NCBI GenBank assembly: GCA_002409325.1
Contig: DHUU01000006.1
Span: forward strand, 27,684 to 91,683
From: Bacteroidales bacterium UBA5226
Lineage (GTDB): Bacteria > Bacteroidota > Bacteroidia > Bacteroidales > UBA932
Direction of reading: 5' to 3'
Length of the DNA stretch: 64,000 nt
Below are positions 6,997 to 15,937 of this stretch, piece by piece (within the stretch, counting starts at the first letter, position 1; every line of letters begins with the position of its first letter). The notes under the pieces are model-generated. The model was not told the origin of the DNA. It did no database searches and worked only from the letters and a program-made list of their open reading frames with translations. The position numbers and the translations under genes were made by a program.

Positions 6997-9483
6997 ATGA
7001 AACGAGTGTATATCATAGCATCGGCCATTCTGATTTTGGCATCATGCAACAGGGAATCCCTGCGGGAAATCACCGACTTCAATAACGACTGGGAATTTGC
7101 ACGGACCGGAGGGATAGATGATTCTTTGGCATGGCAGGCGGTAGACCTTCCTCATGACTGGAGCATTGAAGGCCCTTTTGACAAGGACAATCCCGCGACT
7201 CCGGGCGGAGGTGCCTTACCCGGAGGCAAAGGGATTTACAGAAAAATTTTCATCCTGGGATCCGAGACGCAGGGGAAGCTTGTGTTCCTTGAATTTGACG
7301 GAATTTACCGGGACAGCCGCGTTTTTGTGAACGGCCGCCTGGCAGGATACCGTCCCTGCGGTTATGCTTCTTTCAGCTACGAGATCACCCCGCTGCTGAA
7401 TCCTCCGGGAGAGGAGAACACGGTGGAGGTTACCGTGGATAATTCCCTGCAGCCCAATTCCAGGTGGTACACAGGATCAGGGATTTACAGAAAAGTACGT
7501 CTTGTGATAACCCCCTTGGTCCATATTCCCTATTCGGGGACCTATGTAACCACACCGCAGGTTTCGGCAGACTTGGCACAGGTACAGGTCAGCACCACCA
7601 TATCCTATCCTTCCGCTGCAAGCGGTCATTTCTACCTGTTGACAAAAATTCTGGATCCGGCCGGACACACTGTGGCTAAAGAATGCAATTACGTGGAGCC
7701 GTCCCAGACAGGTGAAATCACCATGAACCAAACATTGGCCGTAAAAAAACCGGCTCTCTGGGATGTCACGGATCCCCGGCTTTATACGGTGGAAAGCCTG
7801 TTGCTAAAAAGCGGTGCAGTCATAGATGATTATAAGACCACTATTGGGATCAGGACGTTCCGGTTTACCGCCGATTCGGGGTTTTTCCTAAACGAGCGCC
7901 CCCTTAAGATACGCGGAGTATGTATGCACCATGATCTGGGAGCCCTGGGAGCCGCTGTGAACCGCAGGGCGATTGAGCGGCAGCTGGAAATGCTGGCTCA
8001 GATGGGATGTAATGCCATCCGGACGTCACACAACCCGCCGGCTCCCGAATTACTGGACCTTTGTGATAGGATGGGCTTCCTGGTTATGAACGAAGCGTTT
8101 GATGTCTGGCGCAAGAGCAAATCTGCCTACGATTATGCCATGTTCTTTGAAGAATGGCATGAAAAGGACCTGAAGGATTTTATCCTGCGCGACCGCAACC
8201 ATCCTTCCGTGATAATGTGGAGCATAGGGAATGAAGTGCTGGAACAATGGAACAATCCCCGGGCCGATACGCTGGATTTGCAACAGGCAAATTTGCTCCT
8301 CAACTTTATGGCAGGAAATGACAGCCGGTTGGAGGGTGACCTTACCTTTGATGCGCTGTTGACCAGGAAGCTGGCCATAATGGTAAAAGAGCTGGATCCG
8401 ACACGGCCTGTAACAGCAGGGTGCAACGAGCCGGGAGTATACAACAATCTGTTCAGGGCAGAAGTGCTGGACATCATAGGCTTTAATTACCACGAAAGCG
8501 ATTACCCGCAAGTGCCGGTGAATTTTCCCGGAAAACCTTTTGTAGCTGCTGAAACCACATCTTCACTCCACACACGCGGGTTTTACCAGATGCCCTCTGA
8601 CTCGGTCAGGATGGAACCAAAGCAATGGTGGCTGACTTATGATACCCCGCACCACATGTGTTCCTCTTACGACAATATGCATGCTCCCTGGGGCAATACC
8701 CATGAAAGCGCCTGGAGGCATGTCCGTGACAACGAATTCATTTCGGGCATGTTTATCTGGACAGGGTTTGATTACTTGGGAGAACCCACTCCCTACTGGT
8801 GGCCAGCCAGGAGTTCCTACTTCGGGATCATAGATCTGGCGGGCTTTCCAAAGGATGTGTATTATATGTACCAGAGCGAATGGACAGACACTTCCGTGTT
8901 GCATCTTTTTCCTCACTGGAACTGGAAGCAGGGAGAAACGGTGGATGTATGGGCGTATTACAACCGGGCGGATTCCGTGGAGTTATTCCTTAACGAAAGA
9001 TCTCTCGGGGTTTGCACAAAGGATTCTGTTCAACTGCATGCCTGCTGGCGCGTCCCCTATGAACCGGGAACGCTTACGGCAGTATCCTACTATCAAGGCA
9101 AAGAGTTTTTACGCCGGAGTGTTTCCACGGCCGGAGTACCGGCCCGCCTGAAACTGACTCCCGACAGAAGCATACTGGATGCCGGTGGTGATGACCTGGT
9201 TTTTGTGACGGTCGAAGTACTGGATGAAAACGGGAATCTTGTGCCCGATGCAGATGATCTGATCACGTTCCGCCTGGAGGGTCCCGGCACCATAGCGGCG
9301 GTAGACAACGGAAGCCCCATAAGCCACGAATCGTTCAGGGCTAATTTCAGAAAAGCATTTCACGGGAAGTGCCTTGTTGTTATCCGTTCCGGAAATACCG
9401 CGGGGGCAATCAGACTTACTGCACTTTCAGAGTCGTTTACGCAGGAGAGCACCCTGGACCTCGAAGCCCGGCTTGTCCAATAG
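6997..9483 (+). CDS. Glycoside hydrolase family 2 beta-galactosidase-like lipoprotein
   Basis: This 828-residue protein starts with a signal and lipobox (LILASC). It has the GH2 sugar-binding domain (LPHDWSIEGPF, GKGIYRK), an Ig-like sandwich and a TIM barrel with acid/base Glu413 (WSIGNEV) and nucleophile Glu519 (FVAAETTSS). The region after about 625 resembles the DUF4982 and invasin-like Ig domains common in Bacteroidetes beta-galactosidases. It lies 5 nt after GH31, so the two are surely co-transcribed. In a xyloglucan setting it would remove terminal galactose from side chains. The 3' end overlaps pgi by 57 bp. Confidence 0.9.
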   Translation: MKRVYIIASAILILASCNRESLREITDFNNDWEFARTGGIDDSLAWQAVDLPHDWSIEGPFDKDNPATPGGGALPGGKGIYRKIFILGSETQGKLVFLEFDGIYRDSRVFVNGRLAGYRPCGYASFSYEITPLLNPPGEENTVEVTVDNSLQPNSRWYTGSGIYRKVRLVITPLVHIPYSGTYVTTPQVSADLAQVQVSTTISYPSAASGHFYLLTKILDPAGHTVAKECNYVEPSQTGEITMNQTLAVKKPALWDVTDPRLYTVESLLLKSGAVIDDYKTTIGIRTFRFTADSGFFLNERPLKIRGVCMHHDLGALGAAVNRRAIERQLEMLAQMGCNAIRTSHNPPAPELLDLCDRMGFLVMNEAFDVWRKSKSAYDYAMFFEEWHEKDLKDFILRDRNHPSVIMWSIGNEVLEQWNNPRADTLDLQQANLLLNFMAGNDSRLEGDLTFDALLTRKLAIMVKELDPTRPVTAGCNEPGVYNNLFRAEVLDIIGFNYHESDYPQVPVNFPGKPFVAAETTSSLHTRGFYQMPSDSVRMEPKQWWLTYDTPHHMCSSYDNMHAPWGNTHESAWRHVRDNEFISGMFIWTGFDYLGEPTPYWWPARSSYFGIIDLAGFPKDVYYMYQSEWTDTSVLHLFPHWNWKQGETVDVWAYYNRADSVELFLNERSLGVCTKDSVQLHACWRVPYEPGTLTAVSYYQGKEFLRRSVSTAGVPARLKLTPDRSILDAGGDDLVFVTVEVLDENGNLVPDADDLITFRLEGPGTIAAVDNGSPISHESFRANFRKAFHGKCLVVIRSGNTAGAIRLTALSESFTQESTLDLEARLVQ

Positions 9484-10761
9484 CGCGAACATGTTTTTTT
9501 TGTAGGCTTCCACACCTTCCTGGTCAAATGGATTCACTCCCAGGATATATCCGCTTATGCCGCAGGCTTTCTGGAAGAAATAAAGAAGAGCACCCAGGTT
9601 GTAGGCATCCAGAACCGGAATATCAATGCGCAGATTGGGCACGCCACCATCTGCATGGGCCAGACAGGTGCCCAGTTCGGCCATTTTATTGCAATGATTT
9701 ATGGATTTTCCTGCCAGGTAATTAAGACCGTCGGCATCCACATCGTCACCGGGTATGGCCAGTGAACGGTTGGGTCTGGCAACGCTGATCACCGTCTCAA
9801 AAAGGTGGCGTTCACCCTCCTGAATATACTGTCCCATGGAATGCAGGTCAGTGGTAAAATCCCCGCCGGCCGGGAAAATGCCTTTGTGCTCTTTTCCTTC
9901 ACTTTCGCCAAAAAGCTGTTTCCACCATTCGGAAACATAATGCAGTTTAGGGTGGTAGTTGACCAGCAATTCAATTTTTTTTCCGCTGCTATACAAAGCA
10001 TTGCGCAAAGCCGCATAGCTGACTGAGGGATTCTGGTTTGTTTTCTGAGCTGTGATCTTTTCCATTTCCACAGCCCCTGCCAGGAGTTCTTCTATATCAA
10101 TGCCGGCCAGCGCTATGGGAAGCAGACCGACGGGGGTAAACACCGAAAAACGTCCGCCGACGTTGGCCGGGATGATGAAACTGCGAAAACCTTCGCTGTT
10201 TACCATTTTGCGTAAGGCACCGTGAGACTTGTCTGTGATGGCTACAATACGACGTATGGCTTCTTCCTTTCCGTAATGGGACCAAATGTGTTGTTTTACC
10301 AGGCGAAAAGCAATGGCAGGTTCTGTAGTGGTTCCGGACTTGGAAATAACTACACAGGCGACCGACTTTGTGGCCATAAGATCATCCAGCTCGGCCAGGT
10401 AATCTTCCCCGATATTCTGACCGGCAAACACGATGCGTGGCCCCGAAGATGGCATCAGGGATGAAAAAGAGTGGGAGAGGGTTTCAATGACGGCTCTTGC
10501 GCCCAGGTAGGATCCTCCAATGCCAATAACCACAACCAGTTCAATATCTTTCCAGTCCCGGCAAATGTCCTTTATCTGATTTATGATGGCCGGTTCAGTT
10601 TCCGAAGGGAGGTGAAGCCATCCCAGAAAATCCGAGCCCTTTCCGTTGCCCGACTCAAGGAGGTCAAGCGCCTGAAGGGCTTTTTCCTGCCATATGGGAT
10701 ACTCATCATTGGGAATAAACCTTATGGCAGAATGTTCACTAACGGTTATGATGTTTTTCAT
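9427..10761 (-). CDS. pgi: Glucose-6-phosphate isomerase
   Basis: Interconverts glucose 6-phosphate and fructose 6-phosphate in glycolysis. The 444-residue protein is the shorter bacterial form. It shows VVIGIGGSYLGARA near 75-90, the phosphate-binding SKSGTTTEPA, a PGI signature around GGRFSVFTPVGLLP, and the catalytic region HSMGQYIQEG. It follows gpsA by 3 nt on the minus strand, so the pair forms an operon. Its 3' end overlaps the convergent GH2 gene by 57 bp. Confidence 0.96.
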   Translation of the reverse strand: MKNIITVSEHSAIRFIPNDEYPIWQEKALQALDLLESGNGKGSDFLGWLHLPSETEPAIINQIKDICRDWKDIELVVVIGIGGSYLGARAVIETLSHSFSSLMPSSGPRIVFAGQNIGEDYLAELDDLMATKSVACVVISKSGTTTEPAIAFRLVKQHIWSHYGKEEAIRRIVAITDKSHGALRKMVNSEGFRSFIIPANVGGRFSVFTPVGLLPIALAGIDIEELLAGAVEMEKITAQKTNQNPSVSYAALRNALYSSGKKIELLVNYHPKLHYVSEWWKQLFGESEGKEHKGIFPAGGDFTTDLHSMGQYIQEGERHLFETVISVARPNRSLAIPGDDVDADGLNYLAGKSINHCNKMAELGTCLAHADGGVPNLRIDIPVLDAYNLGALLYFFQKACGISGYILGVNPFDQEGVEAYKKNMFALLDKPGFEVQGALLRKRL

Positions 10762-10764
10762 GTG

Positions 10765-11775
10765 TTATTTCAATTGTTCGCTCAGTGCCTTGAAAACGAT
10801 GGCGGGGGAGCGGAATTCATGTAAAATTTTGTACATCGCTTCTGCAATGGGCATCTCCGCTTTGTACTTTTTATTTATTTCATGGATGCACAAGGTCGCA
10901 TAATAACCTTCTGCCACCATGTTCATTTCCAATTGCGCTGCCTTGATCGAGTATCCCTGACCTATCATATTGCCAAAGGTGCGGTTGCGGCTGAACTGAG
11001 AGTAACAGGTTACCAGCAGGTCTCCCAGGAAGCCGGAGAGCGAAGTGTTACGGCCTTTGTCAGGATAGGAACGATTCAGAAATGACCGGATTTCCTGGTA
11101 AGCACAGGAGACCAGAACAGCCTGGAAATTATCCCCGTATCCAAGCGCGCGGCTCATACCTGAGGCAATGGCGTAGATGTTTTTTAGGACAACGGAGTAC
11201 TCAAGGCCGTAAATATCTGTGCCGATGCTGGTGCGGATGTAAGGACAGCGGAACGCCTGGGCAAGCTTTTTGGCGGTTCTTTCCTTTTTGCAGGTGATGC
11301 TAAGGTAGGAAAGCCGCTCCATGGCGACCTCTTCTGCATGAACAGGACCGGCAATCACGCCCATATTGTCATAAGGTATGTTGTGAATGGTCTTGAAATA
11401 CTCGGTGATTGAGATGTTACTTTCCGGAATGAGTCCTTTGATGGCGGTGACGATGAATTTATCTTCCAGGGAGACTGTCATGGGAAGCATCTCGCTAATG
11501 AAATATGTCGAAGGTATGCAGAAGATAAGCACATCACCCTGGCTGATGATTTTGTTGATATCACAACTCATCAGCAGCCTGGAAGTGTCTAATTCAACGG
11601 CCTGGAGGTAGTGCGGGTTGTGTTTGTTCTGATCTATGAAGCTGATCATTTTCTGATCCCGCACAAACCATACCACCTCTTCTTGTGTATCCAGCAGGAT
11701 CTTAACCAGGGCCGTTGCCCAGCTTCCCGATCCAATGACTGCATATGTCGTGTTTTTGTTGAAATTGCCCTTCAT
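10765..11775 (-). CDS. gpsA: Glycerol-3-phosphate dehydrogenase [NAD(P)+]
   Basis: Reduces dihydroxyacetone phosphate to sn-glycerol 3-phosphate for phospholipid synthesis, in the cytoplasm. The 336-residue protein opens with the dinucleotide-binding motif VIGSGSWATAL and carries TAIKGL, IAGPVHAEEV and the substrate-binding RNRTFG. The catalytic lysine is expected in the NIYAIASG region. It is the first gene of a gpsA-pgi operon and is divergent from the NAD salvage operon, with a 61-bp spacer to the chosen pncB start. Confidence 0.95.
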   Translation of the reverse strand: MKGNFNKNTTYAVIGSGSWATALVKILLDTQEEVVWFVRDQKMISFIDQNKHNPHYLQAVELDTSRLLMSCDINKIISQGDVLIFCIPSTYFISEMLPMTVSLEDKFIVTAIKGLIPESNISITEYFKTIHNIPYDNMGVIAGPVHAEEVAMERLSYLSITCKKERTAKKLAQAFRCPYIRTSIGTDIYGLEYSVVLKNIYAIASGMSRALGYGDNFQAVLVSCAYQEIRSFLNRSYPDKGRNTSLSGFLGDLLVTCYSQFSRNRTFGNMIGQGYSIKAAQLEMNMVAEGYYATLCIHEINKKYKAEMPIAEAMYKILHEFRSPAIVFKALSEQLK

Positions 11776-11795
11776 AGTTTTCCTGTATGGGTCAG

Positions 11796-11803
11796 CAAAG
11801 ATA
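11796..11803 (-). promoter_or_regulatory. -7 box for gpsA-pgi
   Basis: The minus strand reads TATCTTTG, a perfect match, with the gpsA ATG 20 nt downstream. It shares a short divergent region with the pncB promoter. Confidence 0.5.
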
Positions 11804-11816
11804 AGCTTTATTTGTC

Positions 11817-11824
11817 TATCTTTA
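11817..11824 (+). promoter_or_regulatory. Probable -7 box for pncB-pncA
   Basis: TATCTTTA differs from TAnnTTTG at the last base only. It lies 12 nt before the chosen pncB ATG at 11837 and supports that start over the long upstream extension. Confidence 0.4.
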
Positions 11825-11836
11825 CGTTTTAGTAAG

Positions 11837-13300
11837 ATGATGGTAAATTCCTATTGCTCGGACAAATACCAGTATACTATGGCCAAGACCTTTTTAGATA
11901 AAGGATTGGATAAAACTGTGGCCATATTCAATATGTTTTACCGTACAGCGCCCGACAACAACAACTGGGCTGTGGTAAGCGGTATCAATGAGGTACTGGA
12001 AATGATCAAAGGATTTGGAACACAACCCGAGTCTTTTTTCAGAAAATTCCTCCCCGATGATCACTACGCCGACTTCTGCCGGATGTTGACAACAGTACGT
12101 TTTACAGGGGATGTTTACGCCATGGAGGAAGGACAGATAGCATTTCCCCGCCAGCCAGTCATCACAGTGGTTGCCCCGTTGCTTGAGGCTCAGATCCTGG
12201 AAACCCCCATGCTGTGCATTATGAACCACCAGATGGCTGTTGCCACCAAGGCATCCCGGGTTACCCGCAGTACGACCAAGCCTGTCAGCGAATTCGGCTC
12301 CCGGAGGGCCCATGGTCCCTGGGCAGCCCTCCATGGGGCCAAGGCTGCCTATACGGCCGGCTGTGTTAGTACTTCAAATATTCTGGCCACAACTGAATTT
12401 GACATTCCCAGTACCGGAACCATGGCCCATAGCTACGTTACTGCTTTCGGCTGCAGCGTAAGGAACGAGTATGATGCCTTTGATGCCTATATCAAAAGCC
12501 ATAGGGGAGAAGGGCTGATATTGCTACTGGATACATATGACACGCTCAAGAGCGGCATACCCAATGCAATAGCTGCTTTCAAAGCCAATGGAATTGACAA
12601 TTCCTACCAGCCTTTTTACGGGATCCGCCTGGACAGCGGGGACTTGGCATACCTCTCCCGTAAATGCCGTGAAATAATGGACAGGGAAGGCCTCACCCAA
12701 TGTGTGATCTTTGCCTCGAATGCGCTGGACGAGTATCTGATCTCGGACCTGGAACGTCAGAATGCCGCCATTGACAGTTATGGAGTGGGCGATGCCATTG
12801 CCACCAGCAAGCACAATCCTTGTTTCGGGAATGTATATAAAATGGTGCAGATTGGTGATACCCCGGTCCTGAAACTTTCAGAAGACAAGGCAAAAGTCAT
12901 CAATCCCGGGTTCCAGGTCACATACCGGATATATCAGGAGAATGAGAGCAAGGCCGACGTTACCTGCCTGCGCTCAGACAGGCTGGCACGTGCCATAGAA
13001 GAGGGGAAGGAAATCCTGATCACAGACGAGTATGATCAGACCAGGAAGACAATTTACAGGGAAGGGTCCTATACCGCAGAGAAATTGCAGCACAAGGTAA
13101 TGGAAAACGGCACAAGGATCAGGCCTGACTCATCACAGCTGGAAAAACGCGAAAGGTACCTTACCGAGTTGTCCCGTATGAATCCAACTGAGCGCAGGAT
13201 CATAAACCCCCATTATCACAAGGTAGACATATCGGACGATCTTTACGACTTGAAAATGAAACTGATCTATACAATAAAAGAGGAACTTAACCATGTTTGA
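11837..13300 (+). CDS. pncB: Nicotinate phosphoribosyltransferase
   Basis: Joins nicotinate to phosphoribosyl pyrophosphate, giving nicotinate mononucleotide for NAD salvage, with ATP coupling. From ATG 11837 the protein has 487 residues, beginning MMVNSYCSDKYQYTMA, the usual N-terminus of the family. The active-site segment SEFGSRRAHGP contains the conserved His159 that is phosphorylated in this family, and GIRLDSGDLAYLS is the PRPP/product-binding loop. An in-frame extension to 11735 is rejected, as it runs into the divergent gpsA gene and its promoter. The stop overlaps the nicotinamidase start by 8 nt. Confidence 0.95.
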   Translation: MMVNSYCSDKYQYTMAKTFLDKGLDKTVAIFNMFYRTAPDNNNWAVVSGINEVLEMIKGFGTQPESFFRKFLPDDHYADFCRMLTTVRFTGDVYAMEEGQIAFPRQPVITVVAPLLEAQILETPMLCIMNHQMAVATKASRVTRSTTKPVSEFGSRRAHGPWAALHGAKAAYTAGCVSTSNILATTEFDIPSTGTMAHSYVTAFGCSVRNEYDAFDAYIKSHRGEGLILLLDTYDTLKSGIPNAIAAFKANGIDNSYQPFYGIRLDSGDLAYLSRKCREIMDREGLTQCVIFASNALDEYLISDLERQNAAIDSYGVGDAIATSKHNPCFGNVYKMVQIGDTPVLKLSEDKAKVINPGFQVTYRIYQENESKADVTCLRSDRLARAIEEGKEILITDEYDQTRKTIYREGSYTAEKLQHKVMENGTRIRPDSSQLEKRERYLTELSRMNPTERRIINPHYHKVDISDDLYDLKMKLIYTIKEELNHV

Positions 13301-13859
13301 ACAAACCAGAACCCACATTGTGGTGGATATGCTAAACGATTTCATATCCGGATCAATGGCTTGTCAGAACGCAGAGAATGCCATGACCCACAGTATCAAT
13401 TATATCAATATGCATCCCGGGGACAAAGTGATATACATATGCGACACGCATCCAGAGAACCATTGCTCTTTTAACGGATTCGGAGGACAGTGGCCCCCGC
13501 ACTGTGTGATCAATACCTCCGGCCAGGAAATACACCTGTCCTATTATACGCGGGTAAACGATCCCAACATGAGGCCGCACCTGATGAGAATATTTCGTAA
13601 AGGAACTTCCGCTTTGAAAGAAGAATATTCGGGTTTCAATGCCGTCCGCTCAGACGGGAAATCCCTGAGCAGTGTCCTTACAAAACAGATCATAGTGAGC
13701 GGTATAGCTACCGAGTATTGTGTTTTTGAAACGGTCAAGGATCTTGTAGAAGCTGAGTATGATGTACAGGTACTTCTGGAAGGACTGGCTTATGTGAACC
13801 AAAAGGACCACCGTGCTGCTATTGAGAACATGAAAAGCCTGGGTGTAAAATTTGTTTGA
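13293..13859 (+). CDS. pncA: Nicotinamidase, isochorismatase family
   Basis: Hydrolyses nicotinamide to nicotinate and ammonia, feeding the upstream phosphoribosyltransferase. The 188-residue protein keeps the Asp-Lys-Cys catalytic triad as Asp12 (VVDMLNDF), Lys103 (FRKGTS) and Cys143 (GIATEYCV). The metal site is Asp51, His53, His57 and probably His70 (DTHPENH, WPPH). These residues fit nicotinamidase better than other isochorismatase-like hydrolases. The 8-nt overlap with pncB points to translational coupling, so both steps of the pathway are made together. Confidence 0.92.
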   Translation: MFEQTRTHIVVDMLNDFISGSMACQNAENAMTHSINYINMHPGDKVIYICDTHPENHCSFNGFGGQWPPHCVINTSGQEIHLSYYTRVNDPNMRPHLMRIFRKGTSALKEEYSGFNAVRSDGKSLSSVLTKQIIVSGIATEYCVFETVKDLVEAEYDVQVLLEGLAYVNQKDHRAAIENMKSLGVKFV

Positions 13860-13877
13860 TAATTGAAGGTTTGAAAT

Positions 13878-14804
13878 ATGCGAGCTATTGGTGTTGATCT
13901 CGGCGGAACAAAGCTACACGCAGCGATCTTTTCCCTTTCGGGGGACATTCTTGCTGACCGTACAGTTCTCCTGGAAGGCCGTACCGGGCAACAGGTAGGT
14001 GCTCTTATTGTCACGGTTTGTAATCTCCTGCTGGAAGAGCAGGGAATTTCCCCGGAAGAGGAAAAGAGGGTAGGAATATGCGTCCCAGGGATTGCAGATA
14101 CCCGCACTAACAGGGTTTGGGCGCCCAATATACCGGGTTGGAGCAGCTTCCCCCTCAAAGAATACATTAACCATGCCATGCCCGGCACAGAAACCATTAT
14201 TGCAAGCGACAGAACGTGTTACATACTGGGAGAGACATGGCAGGGTGTTGCAAAAGGGTATACAGATGCCATTTACCTGAGTGTGGGTACTGGGATTGGA
14301 GCGGGGATAATGTCAGATGGCCGTGTGATACACGGAACGGCTGACATTGCGGGCGCTATAGGCTGGATGGCCCTGCAACCGCCTTTTTCGGAAGAATACA
14401 GTAACAGCGGTTGTTTTGAGACGTATGCCTCCGGGACAGGAATTGCTGCCCAGGCGCGCAAACTATCCGGCCAGCCCGGGGTGTACCAGGATGCGCGGTC
14501 AGTTTTTGATGCCTACCAGCGGGGGAATACGGTGGCTTTAAGGGTTATAGACAAGGCAGTTGAATGCTGGGGTATGGCTTCGGCAAACCTTGTAAGTCTT
14601 TTTAATCCCAAAATGATCGTATGGGGAGGAGGCGTTTTTGGGCCCGCTGTAAGTTTTCTGGACAGAATTTATTACGAAGCCTGCAAGTGGGCACAACCCA
14701 TAAGTATCAGGCAATGCCGGTTTGAAGCCTCGGCCTTGTCCCAGAAAGCGGGAATCCTTGGAGCGGGGCGCCTGGCAATGGAAGCAATGAAAGTATATGA
14801 ATAA
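13878..14804 (+). CDS. ROK family sugar kinase lacking the usual zinc motif
   Basis: This 308-residue protein has the ROK ATPase fold: phosphate-1 loop GVDLGGTKLHAA at 5-16, CVPGIADTR, the putative catalytic Asp in IIASDRTC, phosphate-2 loop SVGTGIGAG and adenosine loop WGGGVFGP. Family members normally carry GHM followed by a Cys-rich zinc motif before GCLE. Here that stretch reads GWMALQPPFSEEYSNSGCFE, without the His and the Cys cluster. The gene overlaps the MFS transporter by 8 nt and precedes a SIS protein, so it probably phosphorylates a sugar imported by that transporter. The sugar is unknown; a regulator role is unlikely, as no DNA-binding domain is present. Confidence 0.85.
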   Translation: MRAIGVDLGGTKLHAAIFSLSGDILADRTVLLEGRTGQQVGALIVTVCNLLLEEQGISPEEEKRVGICVPGIADTRTNRVWAPNIPGWSSFPLKEYINHAMPGTETIIASDRTCYILGETWQGVAKGYTDAIYLSVGTGIGAGIMSDGRVIHGTADIAGAIGWMALQPPFSEEYSNSGCFETYASGTGIAAQARKLSGQPGVYQDARSVFDAYQRGNTVALRVIDKAVECWGMASANLVSLFNPKMIVWGGGVFGPAVSFLDRIYYEACKWAQPISIRQCRFEASALSQKAGILGAGRLAMEAMKVYE

Positions 14805-15936
14805 ACGCAGTATTCTGGCTGCCGGTTATGCCGGCATCTTTTTTTTCGGTATCTCTTTTCTCACCCTGGGATCGGTGTTGCCATCCCTGAGGGAGACACT
14901 GCATCTGGACATGGCCCAATCTTCCGCCCTGGCAGGAATCCTGCCTTTTGGCGTTTTGGCCGGTTCTGTGGTATTCGGACCCTGGTGTGACCGCTACGGT
15001 TATAAAATGCCTTTCCAGTGGGCAGCCGCCATGGTGGTCCTGGGATTCATAGGATTATCCACCTTTACCTCTGTATCCTGGCTGGGTACCTGTGTGTTTG
15101 TCACGGGCGCAGGGGGGGGGATTCTAAACGGTGCCTGCAATGGTCTGGTGACCGATGTGTCGGATGACCGTAACCGAAGTTCAAACCTGAGCATTCTGGG
15201 TGTTTTTTATGGTCTGGGTGCTCTGGTAATGCCTTTGATCCTGGGAATATTTGATTTCGTCTCCTATACGGCTATTCTTCGTTACATGGCTGTTTTCCTG
15301 TTTCTGGTATTTGTGTATTTCAGTATAATACACTTTCCCGAGGCCAAAGTCCGGCAGGGTTTTCCCATAAAGGAGGGATTATCCATGCTTCGTCAGCCGG
15401 CCTTGTTGTTTTTCAGCTTTATCCTGTTTTTTCAGTCTGCACTGGAAGGGTTGTGCAGCAACTGGATCCCCATTTTTTTACAGGATAGTCCCGGTTACAG
15501 CCTTTCCCAGCAGAATGCATTGTTTTTGCTAACCTTTGTAGTAGTGGGCATGACTGCAGGCAGGGTCCTATTGAGCTGGCTTTCACTCCGCTATAAACCC
15601 TGGAAGATCCTTTGGTTGTATCTGCTGGTGTTGGCGATCGGATTTACGGGATTGGCAGCCGGGCTTAAACCGCTGGTGCCTGTGATTCTGATAGGGGCAG
15701 GACTGGGGGCAACATTTCCGGTCATTGTATCCTACATCGGGACCCGGTACAAATCGTTGTCCGGAACAGCCATAGGGATAGCCATGGTCATAGCCCTGGC
15801 CGGCAATACGTTATTGAATTATTTACTGGGTTTTCTGCCCATTCGTGTTTTTCCTATATATTTGCTGGGTATATGGGCTGTAATGACACTTCTTTATTTT
15901 TTAATGACCTATGGAGGAAAGCTTGAAAAAACTTAA
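14797..15936 (+). CDS. MFS sugar transporter, FucP-like
   Basis: Inner membrane protein of 379 residues with about 12 hydrophobic helices. The MFS motif between helices 2 and 3 reads GPWCDRYGYK, and a related GRVLLSWLSLRYK occurs after helix 8, the usual two-fold repeat of the superfamily. Length and style match the FucP-like hexose/fucose permease group, which imports sugars by proton symport. It sits between the ROK kinase (8-nt overlap) and the SIS protein, which supports a sugar substrate. The specific sugar cannot be told. Confidence 0.85.
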   Translation: MNKRSILAAGYAGIFFFGISFLTLGSVLPSLRETLHLDMAQSSALAGILPFGVLAGSVVFGPWCDRYGYKMPFQWAAAMVVLGFIGLSTFTSVSWLGTCVFVTGAGGGILNGACNGLVTDVSDDRNRSSNLSILGVFYGLGALVMPLILGIFDFVSYTAILRYMAVFLFLVFVYFSIIHFPEAKVRQGFPIKEGLSMLRQPALLFFSFILFFQSALEGLCSNWIPIFLQDSPGYSLSQQNALFLLTFVVVGMTAGRVLLSWLSLRYKPWKILWLYLLVLAIGFTGLAAGLKPLVPVILIGAGLGATFPVIVSYIGTRYKSLSGTAIGIAMVIALAGNTLLNYLLGFLPIRVFPIYLLGIWAVMTLLYFLMTYGGKLEKT

Positions 15937-15937
15937 T

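Noticed and set aside
11735..11836. N-terminal extension of pncB with a hydrophobic stretch that mimics a signal peptide
   Set aside because: It overlaps the divergent gpsA start and the promoter; the conserved family start is at 11837.
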